From: Anditalea andensis
GTDB lineage: Bacteria; Bacteroidota; Bacteroidia; Cytophagales; Cyclobacteriaceae
Assembly: GCF_000714815.1 (NCBI RefSeq)
Contig: NZ_JMIH01000021.1
Span: 124,001 to 188,000, forward strand
Direction of reading: 5' to 3'
DNA length: 64,000 nt
Shown: positions 18,082 through 26,749 of the stretch, one piece after another
Numbering within the stretch: the stretch's first letter is position 1
How the letters are laid out: each line of letters starts with the position of its first letter
The notes under the pieces: model-generated
The model's input: only the letters and a program-made list of their open reading frames with translations
What the model was told of the DNA's origin: nothing
Database searches by the model: none
Position numbers and translations under genes: made by a program

Positions 18082-19809
18082 TCAATTATTTTCTTCAGGG
18101 ATAACAAAATCGGGAATTTCTATCTCAATTTCTGGTATATTTTCTTGTAATGGTAAACCCGTTTCCCGTATTGGGTTTATATTAAGGGCAGTGTTTGACC
18201 ATCCTGCTTTTAGCATAAAATCCCGTGATTGATTAGTTGGGTTCTGGTAATAGTAGATTGGTTCGGGTAAGGTGTTATCCGTAAAGTTTCCTGGATCCCA
18301 CCTTCTGTTACTGTTTCTATCTATGATTGCCCTAAGTTGGTAATCACCCGCTTCTATATCTGTAAGGGAGAACCTGTTTATAGTGGTTAAATATACTTCT
18401 TTAACAATCTCTCCTCTCCTATTCAGAAGTTGTACAATTATGGGCAGTTCATCCGTATTTACTATCCCTGAAATTTCGTCAGTGAGTGTTTCTGCTTTAA
18501 TTTTTTTATAATTGGCTTCCAGTCTTGATTCATTGTACAGTCCTTCTACATCTCTGAATGTAGAGTCAGCTGCATATACTGTATAGGTCCCTGCTCTTAG
18601 GGTATCAGCTATCGGCATGCTAATCTGTAGCCTGGTAAAGTCTGTACTGTCTGGGAGGCTTAAATATTGTCTGGTGATGGGTATAACTCCGGCTGTATCA
18701 TATCGTATCATTAGGGAATCAAAGTATACTTCAGACAAAGGTTTATTAAATGTAAGGACTGCGGTAAGATTATTGACAAAACCCTTTCCACTATCGGCTG
18801 TGATATCTAGCTTTTCTTTATTTCTGGTACTTTCTTCAAATCTTGCATATAAAGTTGTATCTATCCTAAAACCTACAGAGTCCATTATATTCAATCTGAC
18901 CTGGGTACTATCATCCCTTAACCTTGTATGGTATAGCCTTAAAGTCCTATCTGATACTCGGTAGAAAAGCTCGGTATTGATATCCGGATGATCTATTTCT
19001 ATTTGTACGGGAGGTTTACTTAATACCAGATCATAATTTGTCCCAGAAGGACTGGTCCTGTTCACTCTAAAATATGTGAGATCTCCCGGGAAGATATTGA
19101 AATGTACATCTTCAATATGTTGATCTATCAGGATAGGGTCTGTAAAATACGCATAAGGTTCTGTCTTTGATTCTGCCTTTAGGGAATTATTGATATCTTT
19201 CCATGCATAGGCTCTATAGGTTCCCGCTTTTATATTGGTAATATTAAATCTGCCTGCCGTATCTGCCTGTGCTATATAATATGGTGACGCAGTAAAGATG
19301 TCTGTAGTGTCCTGGATTTCATACAAGCCTACCAAAACATCTTTAATAGTCTTGTCTTTGGAAGGAAACATAAATCGCGCCCTACCACTAAAATTCAAAC
19401 TATCAATTTCATCACCAGTAGAAAACACCAGCTTTAAATTCTCAGCAGGATTGTTTTCTGTTATATCTTTGACACTTTGCTGGAAATTGAACACATAAGT
19501 AGTATTGTCTTCCAGTTCTTGGTTAAGCTTTATTCTCACTCTATTTTTGATAGCCACTATTTCCAGTTCCTGTTTATCTATTCTGGGCGTGACGATAAGT
19601 TGCTTATTGGCATTTTCTACTTTGACAAATTCACTGAAATCCATAACAATTTCTTCCGGTTTCACCCTTAATGATTGATCAGCTGGATTGGAACTTAAAA
19701 ATACTGGAGGAATTTCATCTTTAGGTCCGCCCATAGGGGTACTCTCTCTGGCGCATGCCCCTAATAAAATACAACCCAAATATACTATGATACTATATGG
19801 TACTCTCAT
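18082..19809 (-). CDS. Lipoprotein with Ig-like (Big_5/SbsA) domain
   Basis: The 575-residue protein begins with a lipoprotein signal (lipobox LLGAC, C19), followed by the Bacteroidota hallmark PMGGPKDEIPP and an SbsA Ig-like domain (PPVFLSSNPADQSLRV...IVMDFSEFV). Central regions include carboxypeptidase-regulatory-like strands (FNITNIKAGTYRAYAWKDIN; SLTDIEAGDYQLRAIIDRN). It is probably anchored at the outer membrane and of structural or unknown role. It overlaps the upstream methyltransferase gene by 4 bases, so the two are coupled. The last DnaA-like box of the putative origin lies just beyond its stop codon. Confidence 0.88.
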   Translation of the reverse strand: MRVPYSIIVYLGCILLGACARESTPMGGPKDEIPPVFLSSNPADQSLRVKPEEIVMDFSEFVKVENANKQLIVTPRIDKQELEIVAIKNRVRIKLNQELEDNTTYVFNFQQSVKDITENNPAENLKLVFSTGDEIDSLNFSGRARFMFPSKDKTIKDVLVGLYEIQDTTDIFTASPYYIAQADTAGRFNITNIKAGTYRAYAWKDINNSLKAESKTEPYAYFTDPILIDQHIEDVHFNIFPGDLTYFRVNRTSPSGTNYDLVLSKPPVQIEIDHPDINTELFYRVSDRTLRLYHTRLRDDSTQVRLNIMDSVGFRIDTTLYARFEESTRNKEKLDITADSGKGFVNNLTAVLTFNKPLSEVYFDSLMIRYDTAGVIPITRQYLSLPDSTDFTRLQISMPIADTLRAGTYTVYAADSTFRDVEGLYNESRLEANYKKIKAETLTDEISGIVNTDELPIIVQLLNRRGEIVKEVYLTTINRFSLTDIEAGDYQLRAIIDRNSNRRWDPGNFTDNTLPEPIYYYQNPTNQSRDFMLKAGWSNTALNINPIRETGLPLQENIPEIEIEIPDFVIPEENN

Positions 19810-20693
19810 TTTTTTCTTAGTATGAAAAGCAAACTGGAATAGTTATTTTTGTTGTTTTTAGCATAATTATTGGATTTATAACCATTTATAATTGATTTTA
19901 ATAGGTTATTACCACTATTTGTTATTTTATCGGAGAGTATGGAAACGTAGTAGCTGTCAAATTTCATAGGTACTGCATCTACAATTCGGAGATTAAACTC
20001 TTCCGCTAGGATGCCCATGGTTTCCTGATTGAAATGATAAAGATGTCTGGGAACATCCAATGCAGCCCATTTTTCTTTAAAATGAATTGCATCAAATGAC
20101 ATATTATTAGGTACTGCTATAAAAAGGGTTCCTCTTTTTTTGAGCTTTTGTAAAAGTATATTTAATGTATGATGCAGATCGTGTACATGTTCCAAAACGT
20201 GAAAAAGTGTAATAGCATCAAATTTATTTTCATGCTTAAGGTCATCTAATGATTGGAGTATGCTAAGATTAAGATTCTTTACAGCTAATTCGGCAGCCTC
20301 TTTATTGGGTTCCAATCCTATGGTCTGCCAGCCATTTTTATTTGCCCTTTTCAGAAAATGGCCTGTACCGCATCCATAGTCCAAGAGACGTCCTTTATTT
20401 TTTACATAAGCATTCATCCATCCCACCTTTTGCCCAAGTGTATAACTACGTACCATTTTGTATAATACATCAATGAAATTATTGCTCTTATCGGAATGGG
20501 ATATGTAATTTTCGGACTGATAATATTTGCCGATATTTTTTTGATCGGGTCTTGGATTTGTAAAAATAAAGGAGCAGTTATTACATTTACATAAGGTAAA
20601 TGATTCTTGTGTAATGGAGTGATCCTTTACTACCATATAATTATTAAAATGCCCACTCTTACACAATGGGCATTTACTGAGTCTTTCGTACAT
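19806..20693 (-). CDS. Class I SAM-dependent methyltransferase with N-terminal zinc ribbon
   Basis: The first ~45 residues carry CPLC...CKCNNC, a zinc-ribbon-like Cys set. They are followed by a Rossmann methyltransferase domain with motif I LLDYGCGTGHFLKRA (~105), motif II TIGLEPNK and the post-motif FHVLEHVHDL. It resembles UbiG/Methyltransf_23 enzymes; the substrate cannot be told. It starts 3 bases after mnmG ends and overlaps the lipoprotein gene by 4 bases, so mnmG, this gene and the lipoprotein form a tight operon. The N-terminal ribbon suggests a protein or nucleic-acid partner rather than a small quinone, but that is speculation. Confidence 0.85.
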   Translation of the reverse strand: MYERLSKCPLCKSGHFNNYMVVKDHSITQESFTLCKCNNCSFIFTNPRPDQKNIGKYYQSENYISHSDKSNNFIDVLYKMVRSYTLGQKVGWMNAYVKNKGRLLDYGCGTGHFLKRANKNGWQTIGLEPNKEAAELAVKNLNLSILQSLDDLKHENKFDAITLFHVLEHVHDLHHTLNILLQKLKKRGTLFIAVPNNMSFDAIHFKEKWAALDVPRHLYHFNQETMGILAEEFNLRIVDAVPMKFDSYYVSILSDKITNSGNNLLKSIINGYKSNNYAKNNKNNYSSLLFILRKK

Positions 20694-20696
20694 GAT

Positions 20697-22562
20697 TTAT
20701 CTTCCAAGATATACTGTCAATATAGACAGGTCTGCTGGTGTAACCCCGCTTATACGTGATGCTTGTCCCAGGGTTTCTGGTCTTACCTTATTCAATTTTT
20801 GTTTACCTTCTGCTGAAAGCGCTGGTATCGATAAATAATTGAAATCAATAGGGATTTTATAATTTTCCATGCTATTTAATTTAATTACCATTGCCTGTTC
20901 TTTTTCTAGGTAACTGTCATATTTTATCAATATTTCTGCTTGCTCTATTACAGTTTGGCTATATTTGTTTAGCATAGTATCCAATGGAAAATCCATTTTT
21001 CTCAAGTCAGATAACCCTAATTGAGGTCTTTTCAATAATTTATCTACTGAAATTTTTTCTTTAATAATAGCAGTCTGATGCTTTTCCAGATCTTCATTGA
21101 TGCTTTCAGGTGATACTTTGATCTGCTTTAATGCTTCCATTAACGATGAAGTTTCATTTTTCTTATCCATCATACGGTCCAACCTATCATCTGAAGCTAA
21201 GCCCATTTTATGTCCTAATTCTGTTAGTCTTATATCAGCATTATCCTGTCGGAGCAACAGTCTAAATTCTGCTCGGGAAGTGAACATTCTATAGGGTTCC
21301 TCAGTGCCTTTGTTAATCAAATCATCTATCAATACCCCTATATAGGCATCTGATCTTTTTAATAGGAATGGATCTATTTCATGGGTTTTATTATGGGCAT
21401 TCATTCCGGCTATTAACCCCTGGGATGCCGCTTCTTCATACCCTGTAGTTCCATTTATTTGACCAGCAAAATAAAGGTTATCTATAAGTTGAGTTTCTAG
21501 TGTAAGTTTTAATTGTGTAGGTGGGAAATAGTCATATTCTATAGCATAACCTGGCCTAAACATTTTAGCATTTTCAAAACCTGCTATTTTGCGGATGGCC
21601 TTATATTGCACATCTTCAGGAAGTGATGTAGAAAATCCATTTACATAAATTTCAACAGTATTCCACCCTTCTGGCTCTACAAAAATCTGATGCCTATCCC
21701 TTTCTGCAAACCTGTTGATTTTATCTTCAATAGAAGGACAGTACCTAGGTCCCAATCCCTGTATTCTACCATTGAACATAGGAGATCTGTCAAAACCGGT
21801 TTCTAAAATCTCATGTACTTCTTTATTTGTATAGGTAATCCAGCAGTTATGTTGTTTTTTTAGCGTGCTGGTCGCATCAGAGAATGAAAATTTTTCTGGA
21901 TTATCATCTCCATGCTGTATTTCCATCTTTGTGTAATCCAAGCTCCTGCCATCCACCCGTGGCGGTGTTCCGGTTTTCATTCTTCCTGCTTCAAAACCCA
22001 ATTCTATAAGCTGTTCTGTGATGCCTCTGGATGAAGCCTCACCAGTTCTCCCGCCTCCAAATTTCTTTTCACCTATATGGATGATTCCATTTAGAAATGT
22101 ACCGTTTGTTAGCACTACAGATTTTGCCGGTATATCTATTCCCATACCGGTCCTAACTCCTGATATTCGATTATCTTTAACCAGTAGCCCAGTAACCATT
22201 TCTTGCCAGAAGTCTACATTTGGATTGGCTTCGAGGGCCAGTCTCCATTCTTCAGCGAATCTCATGCGATCATTTTGCGACCTAGGTGACCACATGGCAG
22301 GACCTTTAGACCTGTTCAGCATCCTAAACTGTATCATGGATTTATCTGTAATGATACCGGACATTCCTCCTAATGCATCTATTTCTCTTACAATTTGACC
22401 TTTTGCCACTCCACCCATAGCTGGATTACAGGACATCTGAGCAATAGTATTCATGTTCATAGTACACAAGAGTACCTTGGAACCCATCTGTGCTGCTGCA
22501 TGTGCTGCTTCGCATCCTGCATGCCCCGCCCCTACGACTATTACATCATATAATTGAAACAT
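20697..22562 (-). CDS. mnmG: tRNA uridine-5-carboxymethylaminomethyl modification enzyme
   Basis: MnmG (GidA) works with MnmE to install the cmnm5 group at wobble U34 of several tRNAs, using FAD and methylene-THF. At 621 residues it has the expected length. It has the FAD motif VVGAGHAGCEAAHAA at the N-terminus, the conserved MSCNPAMGGVAKGQIVREIDALGG block, GTFLNGIIHIG and the C-terminal helical tRNA/MnmE-contact domain ending near GVTPADLSIL. gidA is next to oriC in many bacteria, which fits the DnaA-box cluster 2.6 kb away. Two parS-like palindromes lie in its upstream region. Confidence 0.97.
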   Translation of the reverse strand: MFQLYDVIVVGAGHAGCEAAHAAAQMGSKVLLCTMNMNTIAQMSCNPAMGGVAKGQIVREIDALGGMSGIITDKSMIQFRMLNRSKGPAMWSPRSQNDRMRFAEEWRLALEANPNVDFWQEMVTGLLVKDNRISGVRTGMGIDIPAKSVVLTNGTFLNGIIHIGEKKFGGGRTGEASSRGITEQLIELGFEAGRMKTGTPPRVDGRSLDYTKMEIQHGDDNPEKFSFSDATSTLKKQHNCWITYTNKEVHEILETGFDRSPMFNGRIQGLGPRYCPSIEDKINRFAERDRHQIFVEPEGWNTVEIYVNGFSTSLPEDVQYKAIRKIAGFENAKMFRPGYAIEYDYFPPTQLKLTLETQLIDNLYFAGQINGTTGYEEAASQGLIAGMNAHNKTHEIDPFLLKRSDAYIGVLIDDLINKGTEEPYRMFTSRAEFRLLLRQDNADIRLTELGHKMGLASDDRLDRMMDKKNETSSLMEALKQIKVSPESINEDLEKHQTAIIKEKISVDKLLKRPQLGLSDLRKMDFPLDTMLNKYSQTVIEQAEILIKYDSYLEKEQAMVIKLNSMENYKIPIDFNYLSIPALSAEGKQKLNKVRPETLGQASRISGVTPADLSILTVYLGR

Positions 22563-22582
22563 ATATTTAAATGTTTTTTTAG

Positions 22583-22598
22583 TGTTCCACGTGGAACA
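22583..22598. other. parS-like centromere site (copy 1)
   Basis: TGTTCCACGTGGAACA is a perfect 16-bp palindrome fitting the widespread ParB-binding consensus (TGTTNCACGTGNAACA). It lies 21 bases upstream of the mnmG start and 29 bases from an identical second copy. Clusters of parS near the origin load ParB for chromosome segregation. Confidence 0.82.
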
Positions 22599-22627
22599 GT
22601 ATTAATTACGAATTTAATTATTTAATA

Positions 22628-22643
22628 TGTTCCACGTGGAACA
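22628..22643. other. parS-like centromere site (copy 2)
   Basis: This is a second exact TGTTCCACGTGGAACA. Here the symmetry continues three bases on both sides (ATA/TAT), giving a 22-bp palindrome at 22625-22646. It lies in the same 101-base mnmG-ybeY gap as copy 1, with centres 45 bases apart. Two identical 16-bp palindromes in one gap are not a chance event. Confidence 0.82.
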
Positions 22644-22663
22644 TATGAATTAACGCTAGCTAT

Positions 22664-23089
22664 TTATGAATTTGGATAAATAGAAATACTCATATTTTCC
22701 ATCTTACGCATGATCATGATTTCATCAGAAGTTTTATCCTTGTATCCCATTAGGTGAAGTAATCCATGGGCGATTACTCTTTTGAGTTCTTCGTCAAATT
22801 GGATATTGTTAGTCGAAGCATTTTCTTTTACCCGATCAATACTAACAAAAATATCTCCTTCAATAATTTTTTCTTCATCTGAATTATCGAACGTAATTAT
22901 ATCTGTATAAGTATCGTGATCCAAATATTCTAAGTTAATTTGATGAAGATATTCATCGGAACAAAAGATGTAGTTTAAATCTTGAACATGAAACTTATCA
23001 ATTTGGGCTACCGATCTAATCCATTTTTTATATGTATTTTTATGTGGTAAATTAAATGTGATTTTTTCTGCAAAAAAAATGATCGCCAT
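22664..23089 (-). CDS. ybeY: Endoribonuclease YbeY (rRNA maturation factor)
   Basis: YbeY is a metal-dependent RNase for 16S rRNA 3'-end maturation and ribosome quality control. At 141 residues it keeps the family core: FDNSDEEKIIEGDIFVS and the metal site H108-G-L-L-H112-L-M-G-Y. The third ligand is usually His (HGxLHLxGYDH); here the motif reads GYKD, with Asp at that position (118). I believe this variant is common in Bacteroidota. The gene lies between the anti-sigma-type ATPase (5-base gap) and mnmG, in the same transcription direction. Confidence 0.92.
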   Translation of the reverse strand: MAIIFFAEKITFNLPHKNTYKKWIRSVAQIDKFHVQDLNYIFCSDEYLHQINLEYLDHDTYTDIITFDNSDEEKIIEGDIFVSIDRVKENASTNNIQFDEELKRVIAHGLLHLMGYKDKTSDEIMIMRKMENMSISIYPNS

Positions 23090-23094
23090 ACCTT

Positions 23095-23496
23095 TTAGCT
23101 CATGTAGAATGTTAGAATGGTTTTTTTACCATTGTCCTCAAAGTTAACTTCATCACTTAAATGCTTCATTATAAAAACCCCTCTTCCTCCATAATTTGAA
23201 ATGTTTTCTGGAGATGTGGGATCTTTAAGTTCTGTATGTTCAAATCCTTTTCCTTCATCTTCGATGATAAACTTTATTTGGTCATCAAGAAATCGTAATT
23301 CTAACTTCACCAGTTTTTTTGAATTATTACCATTGCCGTGGATAATAGCATTACTAACGCATTCTGTTACGGATATCATGATGTTTCCATAAATATCATC
23401 ATTGATATGAAATTTCTCTTTTGCATTATCTATGAAGCTTTCAACGATTTTAATATTATCAATCAGAGATGGTATAGAAATTTTGATAGATTTCAT
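23095..23496 (-). CDS. Anti-sigma/RsbW-like serine kinase ATPase
   Basis: The 133 residues form a lone HATPase_c domain with the N box (CVSNAIIHGNGN), G1 (EDEGKGFEH) and G2 (YGGRGVFIMKHLSDEV). It has no histidine phospho-acceptor or membrane segments. Such small GHKL ATPases (RsbW/SpoIIAB type) bind sigma factors or phosphorylate STAS-domain antagonists. No STAS protein or cognate sigma factor is next to it, so its partner is unknown. It sits 5 bases upstream of ybeY and 39 downstream of exonuclease III, a conserved-looking run near the putative origin. Confidence 0.88.
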   Translation of the reverse strand: MKSIKISIPSLIDNIKIVESFIDNAKEKFHINDDIYGNIMISVTECVSNAIIHGNGNNSKKLVKLELRFLDDQIKFIIEDEGKGFEHTELKDPTSPENISNYGGRGVFIMKHLSDEVNFEDNGKKTILTFYMS

Positions 23497-23535
23497 TCAG
23501 TTTTTGTTCAGATTAAAATTTTTATCATCATTATT

Positions 23536-24300
23536 TTAATTGTCAATTTCCAACAATATTGGACAATGATCTGAGTGTATAGCATCCTTTAAAATTACCG
23601 CTCTTGATAGTTTATCTTTTAAAGGTGGTGTGACCATGTGATAATCTATCCGCCATCCCAGATTTTTAGGTCTGGCACCTGCCCTATAACTCCACCATGT
23701 ATATTGATGTGGAGAATCATTGAAGTGCCGAAAGGTATCAATAAAACCACTGTCGGTAAATTTATCCATCCAGGCTCTTTCGTCAGGTAAAAAACCGGAT
23801 GTGTTTTTGTTTGAAATAGGATTATGTATATCTATAGCTTTATGGCATATGTTATAGTCACCACTTAGAATTAAGTTAGGTCTCACCTTAATTAAATCCT
23901 GCGTGAAACCATAAACATCATCCAAAAATCTGTATTTAAATTCTTGTCTTAGCGTACCGATGGTACCACTGGGGAAATATGCGCTAATAAAGGAATAATC
24001 CCCATAGTCTGCCCGAATCATTCTCCCTTCATCATCATATACTGACAATCCCATACCATATGTTATATGATCAGGTTTAATTTTACTCAGTATAGCTACT
24101 CCGCTGTAACCTTTTTTTACAGCTGGATGCCAATAGACATGATATCCCATATCCTCAAAAATGGTAAGGTCAACTTGATCTGGATTTGCTTTAATCTCCT
24201 GCAGACCAATTATATCTGCATCTACCTGGATAAGCCATTCGGCAAATCCTTTATTTAATGCAGCCCTTATTCCATTTACATTATAGGATACGAATTTCAT
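23536..24300 (-). CDS. xth: Exodeoxyribonuclease III (AP endonuclease)
   Basis: This enzyme cleaves 5' to abasic sites and has 3'-5' exonuclease activity in base-excision repair. The 254 residues show the EEP-fold motifs YNVNGIRAAL at the N-terminus, GLQEIKA with the metal-binding Glu, SGDYNICH and the C-terminal HSDHCPILLEI with the catalytic Asp/His pair. The length fits the ExoA/Xth family. It is in the same orientation as the ybeY/mnmG genes; a shared transcript is possible given the 39-base gap. Confidence 0.95.
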   Translation of the reverse strand: MKFVSYNVNGIRAALNKGFAEWLIQVDADIIGLQEIKANPDQVDLTIFEDMGYHVYWHPAVKKGYSGVAILSKIKPDHITYGMGLSVYDDEGRMIRADYGDYSFISAYFPSGTIGTLRQEFKYRFLDDVYGFTQDLIKVRPNLILSGDYNICHKAIDIHNPISNKNTSGFLPDERAWMDKFTDSGFIDTFRHFNDSPHQYTWWSYRAGARPKNLGWRIDYHMVTPPLKDKLSRAVILKDAIHSDHCPILLEIDN

Positions 24301-24392
24301 GGTACTTAGATTTATAATCTTATTAATTAAAATATGTTTCCGATAGAGGGTCCTAAATGGACTCCAATATGGATTTTAATTTATTTTACTGT

Positions 24393-24758
24393 TCAACTTT
24401 TAATTTCTATATCGAATTCTATTTCGAAATATTCTATAACATGTATTTTCAGGAGTTTTTCCTGTTCCAGCATATCAAAATGAGGTAGTTCCCTGACTAG
24501 TTTCCAATGAGGCCATCCTTCCTGATCTATAAAATCAAGTTCATAAAATCCCGCCAGACTTAAAACTTTACAAATGGCAATATGAATAAGATCCTGCTTT
24601 TGCTCCTTGGAGAAAGGCTTTAAACCCTGTCCCAGTTCCTGAACACCAATTAGAAACAGTACTCCATTTAAATCAGCAGGTTTTTTACCTATCAAATCAT
24701 AAAGTCCGTTTAGGAGCTTTCCCCATCTTTTTTCTAGATCAAAGTCCTTTTTAACCAT
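24393..24758 (-). CDS. Conserved hypothetical protein
   Basis: This soluble acidic protein of 121 residues has no signal peptide or membrane helix. It includes LFLIGVQELGQGLKPFSKEQKQDLIHIAICKVL-type helical text (described, not quoted in full) and a C-terminal region ending IEYFEIEFDIEIKS. It looks like a widespread Bacteroidota hypothetical, and I cannot assign a function. The start codon lies one base beyond the stop codon of the AhpD-like gene, so the two are almost certainly co-translated. Confidence 0.75.
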   Translation of the reverse strand: MVKKDFDLEKRWGKLLNGLYDLIGKKPADLNGVLFLIGVQELGQGLKPFSKEQKQDLIHIAICKVLSLAGFYELDFIDQEGWPHWKLVRELPHFDMLEQEKLLKIHVIEYFEIEFDIEIKS

Positions 24759-24759
24759 G

Positions 24760-25107
24760 TTAATTTGATTTTTGCTCCAATTCCTCCCAATATTCTACCG
24801 CCCTTCTTAAATGGGGAATGACTATCGATCCTCCTATAACGGTGGCGATTGAAAATACCTCAAATATTTGGTCCTTAGTGATTCCCACTTCATAGCATTT
24901 ACCTAAATGGTAACGGATACAATCATCGCACCTCAGTACCATGGAACAGGATAATCCCATCATTTCCTTCGCTTTGACATCAATAGCCCCTTCTGTATAG
25001 GCATTAGTATCAAGGTTGAAAAAACGTTTGATTACTTTATTATCAGCGGCCATGATTTTTTCATTCATTTTGCCCCTATATTCATTGAATTCTTCAACTA
25101 AATTCAT
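24760..25107 (-). CDS. Carboxymuconolactone decarboxylase/AhpD-like protein
   Basis: The 115 residues make an all-helical CMD-fold protein with the redox motif C-x-x-C-x-x-x-H (RCDDCIRYHL). In AhpD this Cys pair reduces the peroxiredoxin AhpC, and the following His is a proton relay. True 4-carboxymuconolactone decarboxylases lack the Cys pair, so an oxidative-stress disulfide reductase role is more likely. No peroxiredoxin gene is nearby. It is transcribed with the hypothetical gene at 24393-24758 and divergently from comF, with 79 bases between. Confidence 0.88.
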   Translation of the reverse strand: MNLVEEFNEYRGKMNEKIMAADNKVIKRFFNLDTNAYTEGAIDVKAKEMMGLSCSMVLRCDDCIRYHLGKCYEVGITKDQIFEVFSIATVIGGSIVIPHLRRAVEYWEELEQKSN

Positions 25108-25186
25108 TAACTTCCTTTGATTAGATTTAACTGGTAAATATAACAGGTATTTCGCTGTGATTCAGAACTAACAAGGCTTTTTCCAT

Positions 25187-25879
25187 ATGCGTTTCACTTT
25201 TTTAGAGGATTTTTTGGCTTTGGTGTTTCCACAGACCTGCTGTGGATGTAAAAAAAGTCTTTTTCGTTTTGAAAAACTGATCTGTAAGCATTGCATAGCC
25301 AATCTTCCGGTCACATCATATCACCTTATGGCTGAAAATAACGACCTGACCGTTAAACTTATGGGACTTACTGATGTTAGAAAAGCTATTTCTTTATTAA
25401 GATTTACCAAAGGAGGGTTGAGTAAGAAATTATTACATCATTTAAAATATAAAAATAAACCTGAATTGGGTGTAGAACTTGGCAAAATATATGGCTATAG
25501 ACTTAAAGAAAGTGGTTTTAATATAGATTGGGACCAAATCATACCGGTGCCACTTCATCCTATTAAACTAAAAAGAAGAGGTTATAATCAGAGTGAGCGG
25601 TTTGCTGCCGGGCTTTCTCTTGCGCTCAATGTTCCAGTAAACCATGAGCTTAAAAGAATAAGGTATACTGAAACCCAGACCAGGAAATCCAGGCTTCAAA
25701 GATGGGAGAATGTTAGTGAAGTATTTACCCTGGTAGAAAACCATACTATAATGAATAAGAAAATTCTTCTAGTAGATGATGTTATGACTACAGGTGCGAC
25801 TTTAGCTGCTTGTGCTAATGTATTGCTACAATCATCCGTAAGTTCTGTTGATTTAGCGGTTATTGCTGCAGGGAGATAG
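25187..25879 (+). CDS. comF: ComF-family phosphoribosyltransferase-like protein
   Basis: The 230 residues have an N-terminal zinc-finger-like region (FPQTCCGCKKSL...CKHC) and a C-terminal PRTase domain with the PRPP-loop ILLVDDVMTTGATLAAC. The family also shows KRRGYNQSERFA in the middle, present here. ComF takes part in DNA uptake during natural transformation in several bacteria, though homologues are also found in species not known to be competent. No other competence genes are in the window. The start is ATG, with room for a promoter in the 79-base divergent gap. Confidence 0.93.
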   Translation: MRFTFLEDFLALVFPQTCCGCKKSLFRFEKLICKHCIANLPVTSYHLMAENNDLTVKLMGLTDVRKAISLLRFTKGGLSKKLLHHLKYKNKPELGVELGKIYGYRLKESGFNIDWDQIIPVPLHPIKLKRRGYNQSERFAAGLSLALNVPVNHELKRIRYTETQTRKSRLQRWENVSEVFTLVENHTIMNKKILLVDDVMTTGATLAACANVLLQSSVSSVDLAVIAAGR

Positions 25880-25964
25880 GCATATTCGTTAATATTTGGA
25901 GCTAAAAAAATAGGTAGATTAACTATAACCTTATTAAATTGCTCCATTAATAAATACTAAAATA

Positions 25965-26723
25965 ATGCTGATAGACCTTAAAGGAAAAAGAATATTAGTT
26001 ACTGGAGCTTCCAGAGGGATAGGAAGGAGCATAGCTGAACAGCTTTCCCATTCTGGAGCGGAAGTGTTGATCCATTATAATAATAATAAGGGTAATGCCG
26101 AAAGCGTTCAAAGAGGTCTAACCAATACCACCCATCTGGTACAGTGTGATCTTGCATCGCCAGAGATGGTAAAAGGTTGGATACCTAGCATGATCAAAGA
26201 GTATGGACAAATAAATGGAATAGTCAATAATGCGGGGATAGCCATATCTATAGCAGATGATTCTGATATTAATGAGTGGACTGATGTTTGGCAAAAGACA
26301 ATGGATATAAATATCAATTCAATGGCTATCATTTGTAAGGAGTTTATTGAGCATGCCAAAGTAAATAGAGAAGGTAGAATTATAAATATTTCATCACGAG
26401 CAGCTTTTAGGGGGGATACACCAGATTATTTGGCGTATGCTGCTTCCAAGGCAGCCATCGTAAGTTATACCCGTTCCATAGCACGCTATTATGGAAAAGA
26501 AGGAATTAAAGCATTTATTATAGCTCCAGGCTTTACCAGAACAGATATGGCCCAGGAATTCATGGACCAATATGGAGAAGCATATGCCTTAAATGATATA
26601 GCTTTAAATCAACTTACCGAACCAAAAGATATAGCACCAATGGTTACGCTACTTTGTTCGGGTATGGCTGATCATGCGACAGGATGTACGATAGACATTA
26701 ATGCTGCCTCGTATGTTCATTAA
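25965..26723 (+). CDS. Short-chain dehydrogenase/reductase
   Basis: This classical SDR of 252 residues has the cofactor motif TGASRGIG (13-20), NNAG (88-91), catalytic serine near 143 and Y158-x-x-x-K162 (YAASK). The basic R18 after the glycine motif fits NADP(H) preference, as in FabG-type 3-oxoacyl reductases. The substrate is unknown. It is followed after 26 bases by an aromatic amino-acid decarboxylase, so a role in amine or aromatic metabolism is as possible as one in lipid synthesis. Confidence 0.9.
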   Translation: MLIDLKGKRILVTGASRGIGRSIAEQLSHSGAEVLIHYNNNKGNAESVQRGLTNTTHLVQCDLASPEMVKGWIPSMIKEYGQINGIVNNAGIAISIADDSDINEWTDVWQKTMDININSMAIICKEFIEHAKVNREGRIINISSRAAFRGDTPDYLAYAASKAAIVSYTRSIARYYGKEGIKAFIIAPGFTRTDMAQEFMDQYGEAYALNDIALNQLTEPKDIAPMVTLLCSGMADHATGCTIDINAASYVH

Positions 26724-26749
26724 TGTATTACTTTTAGTTTGAAGCAAGA

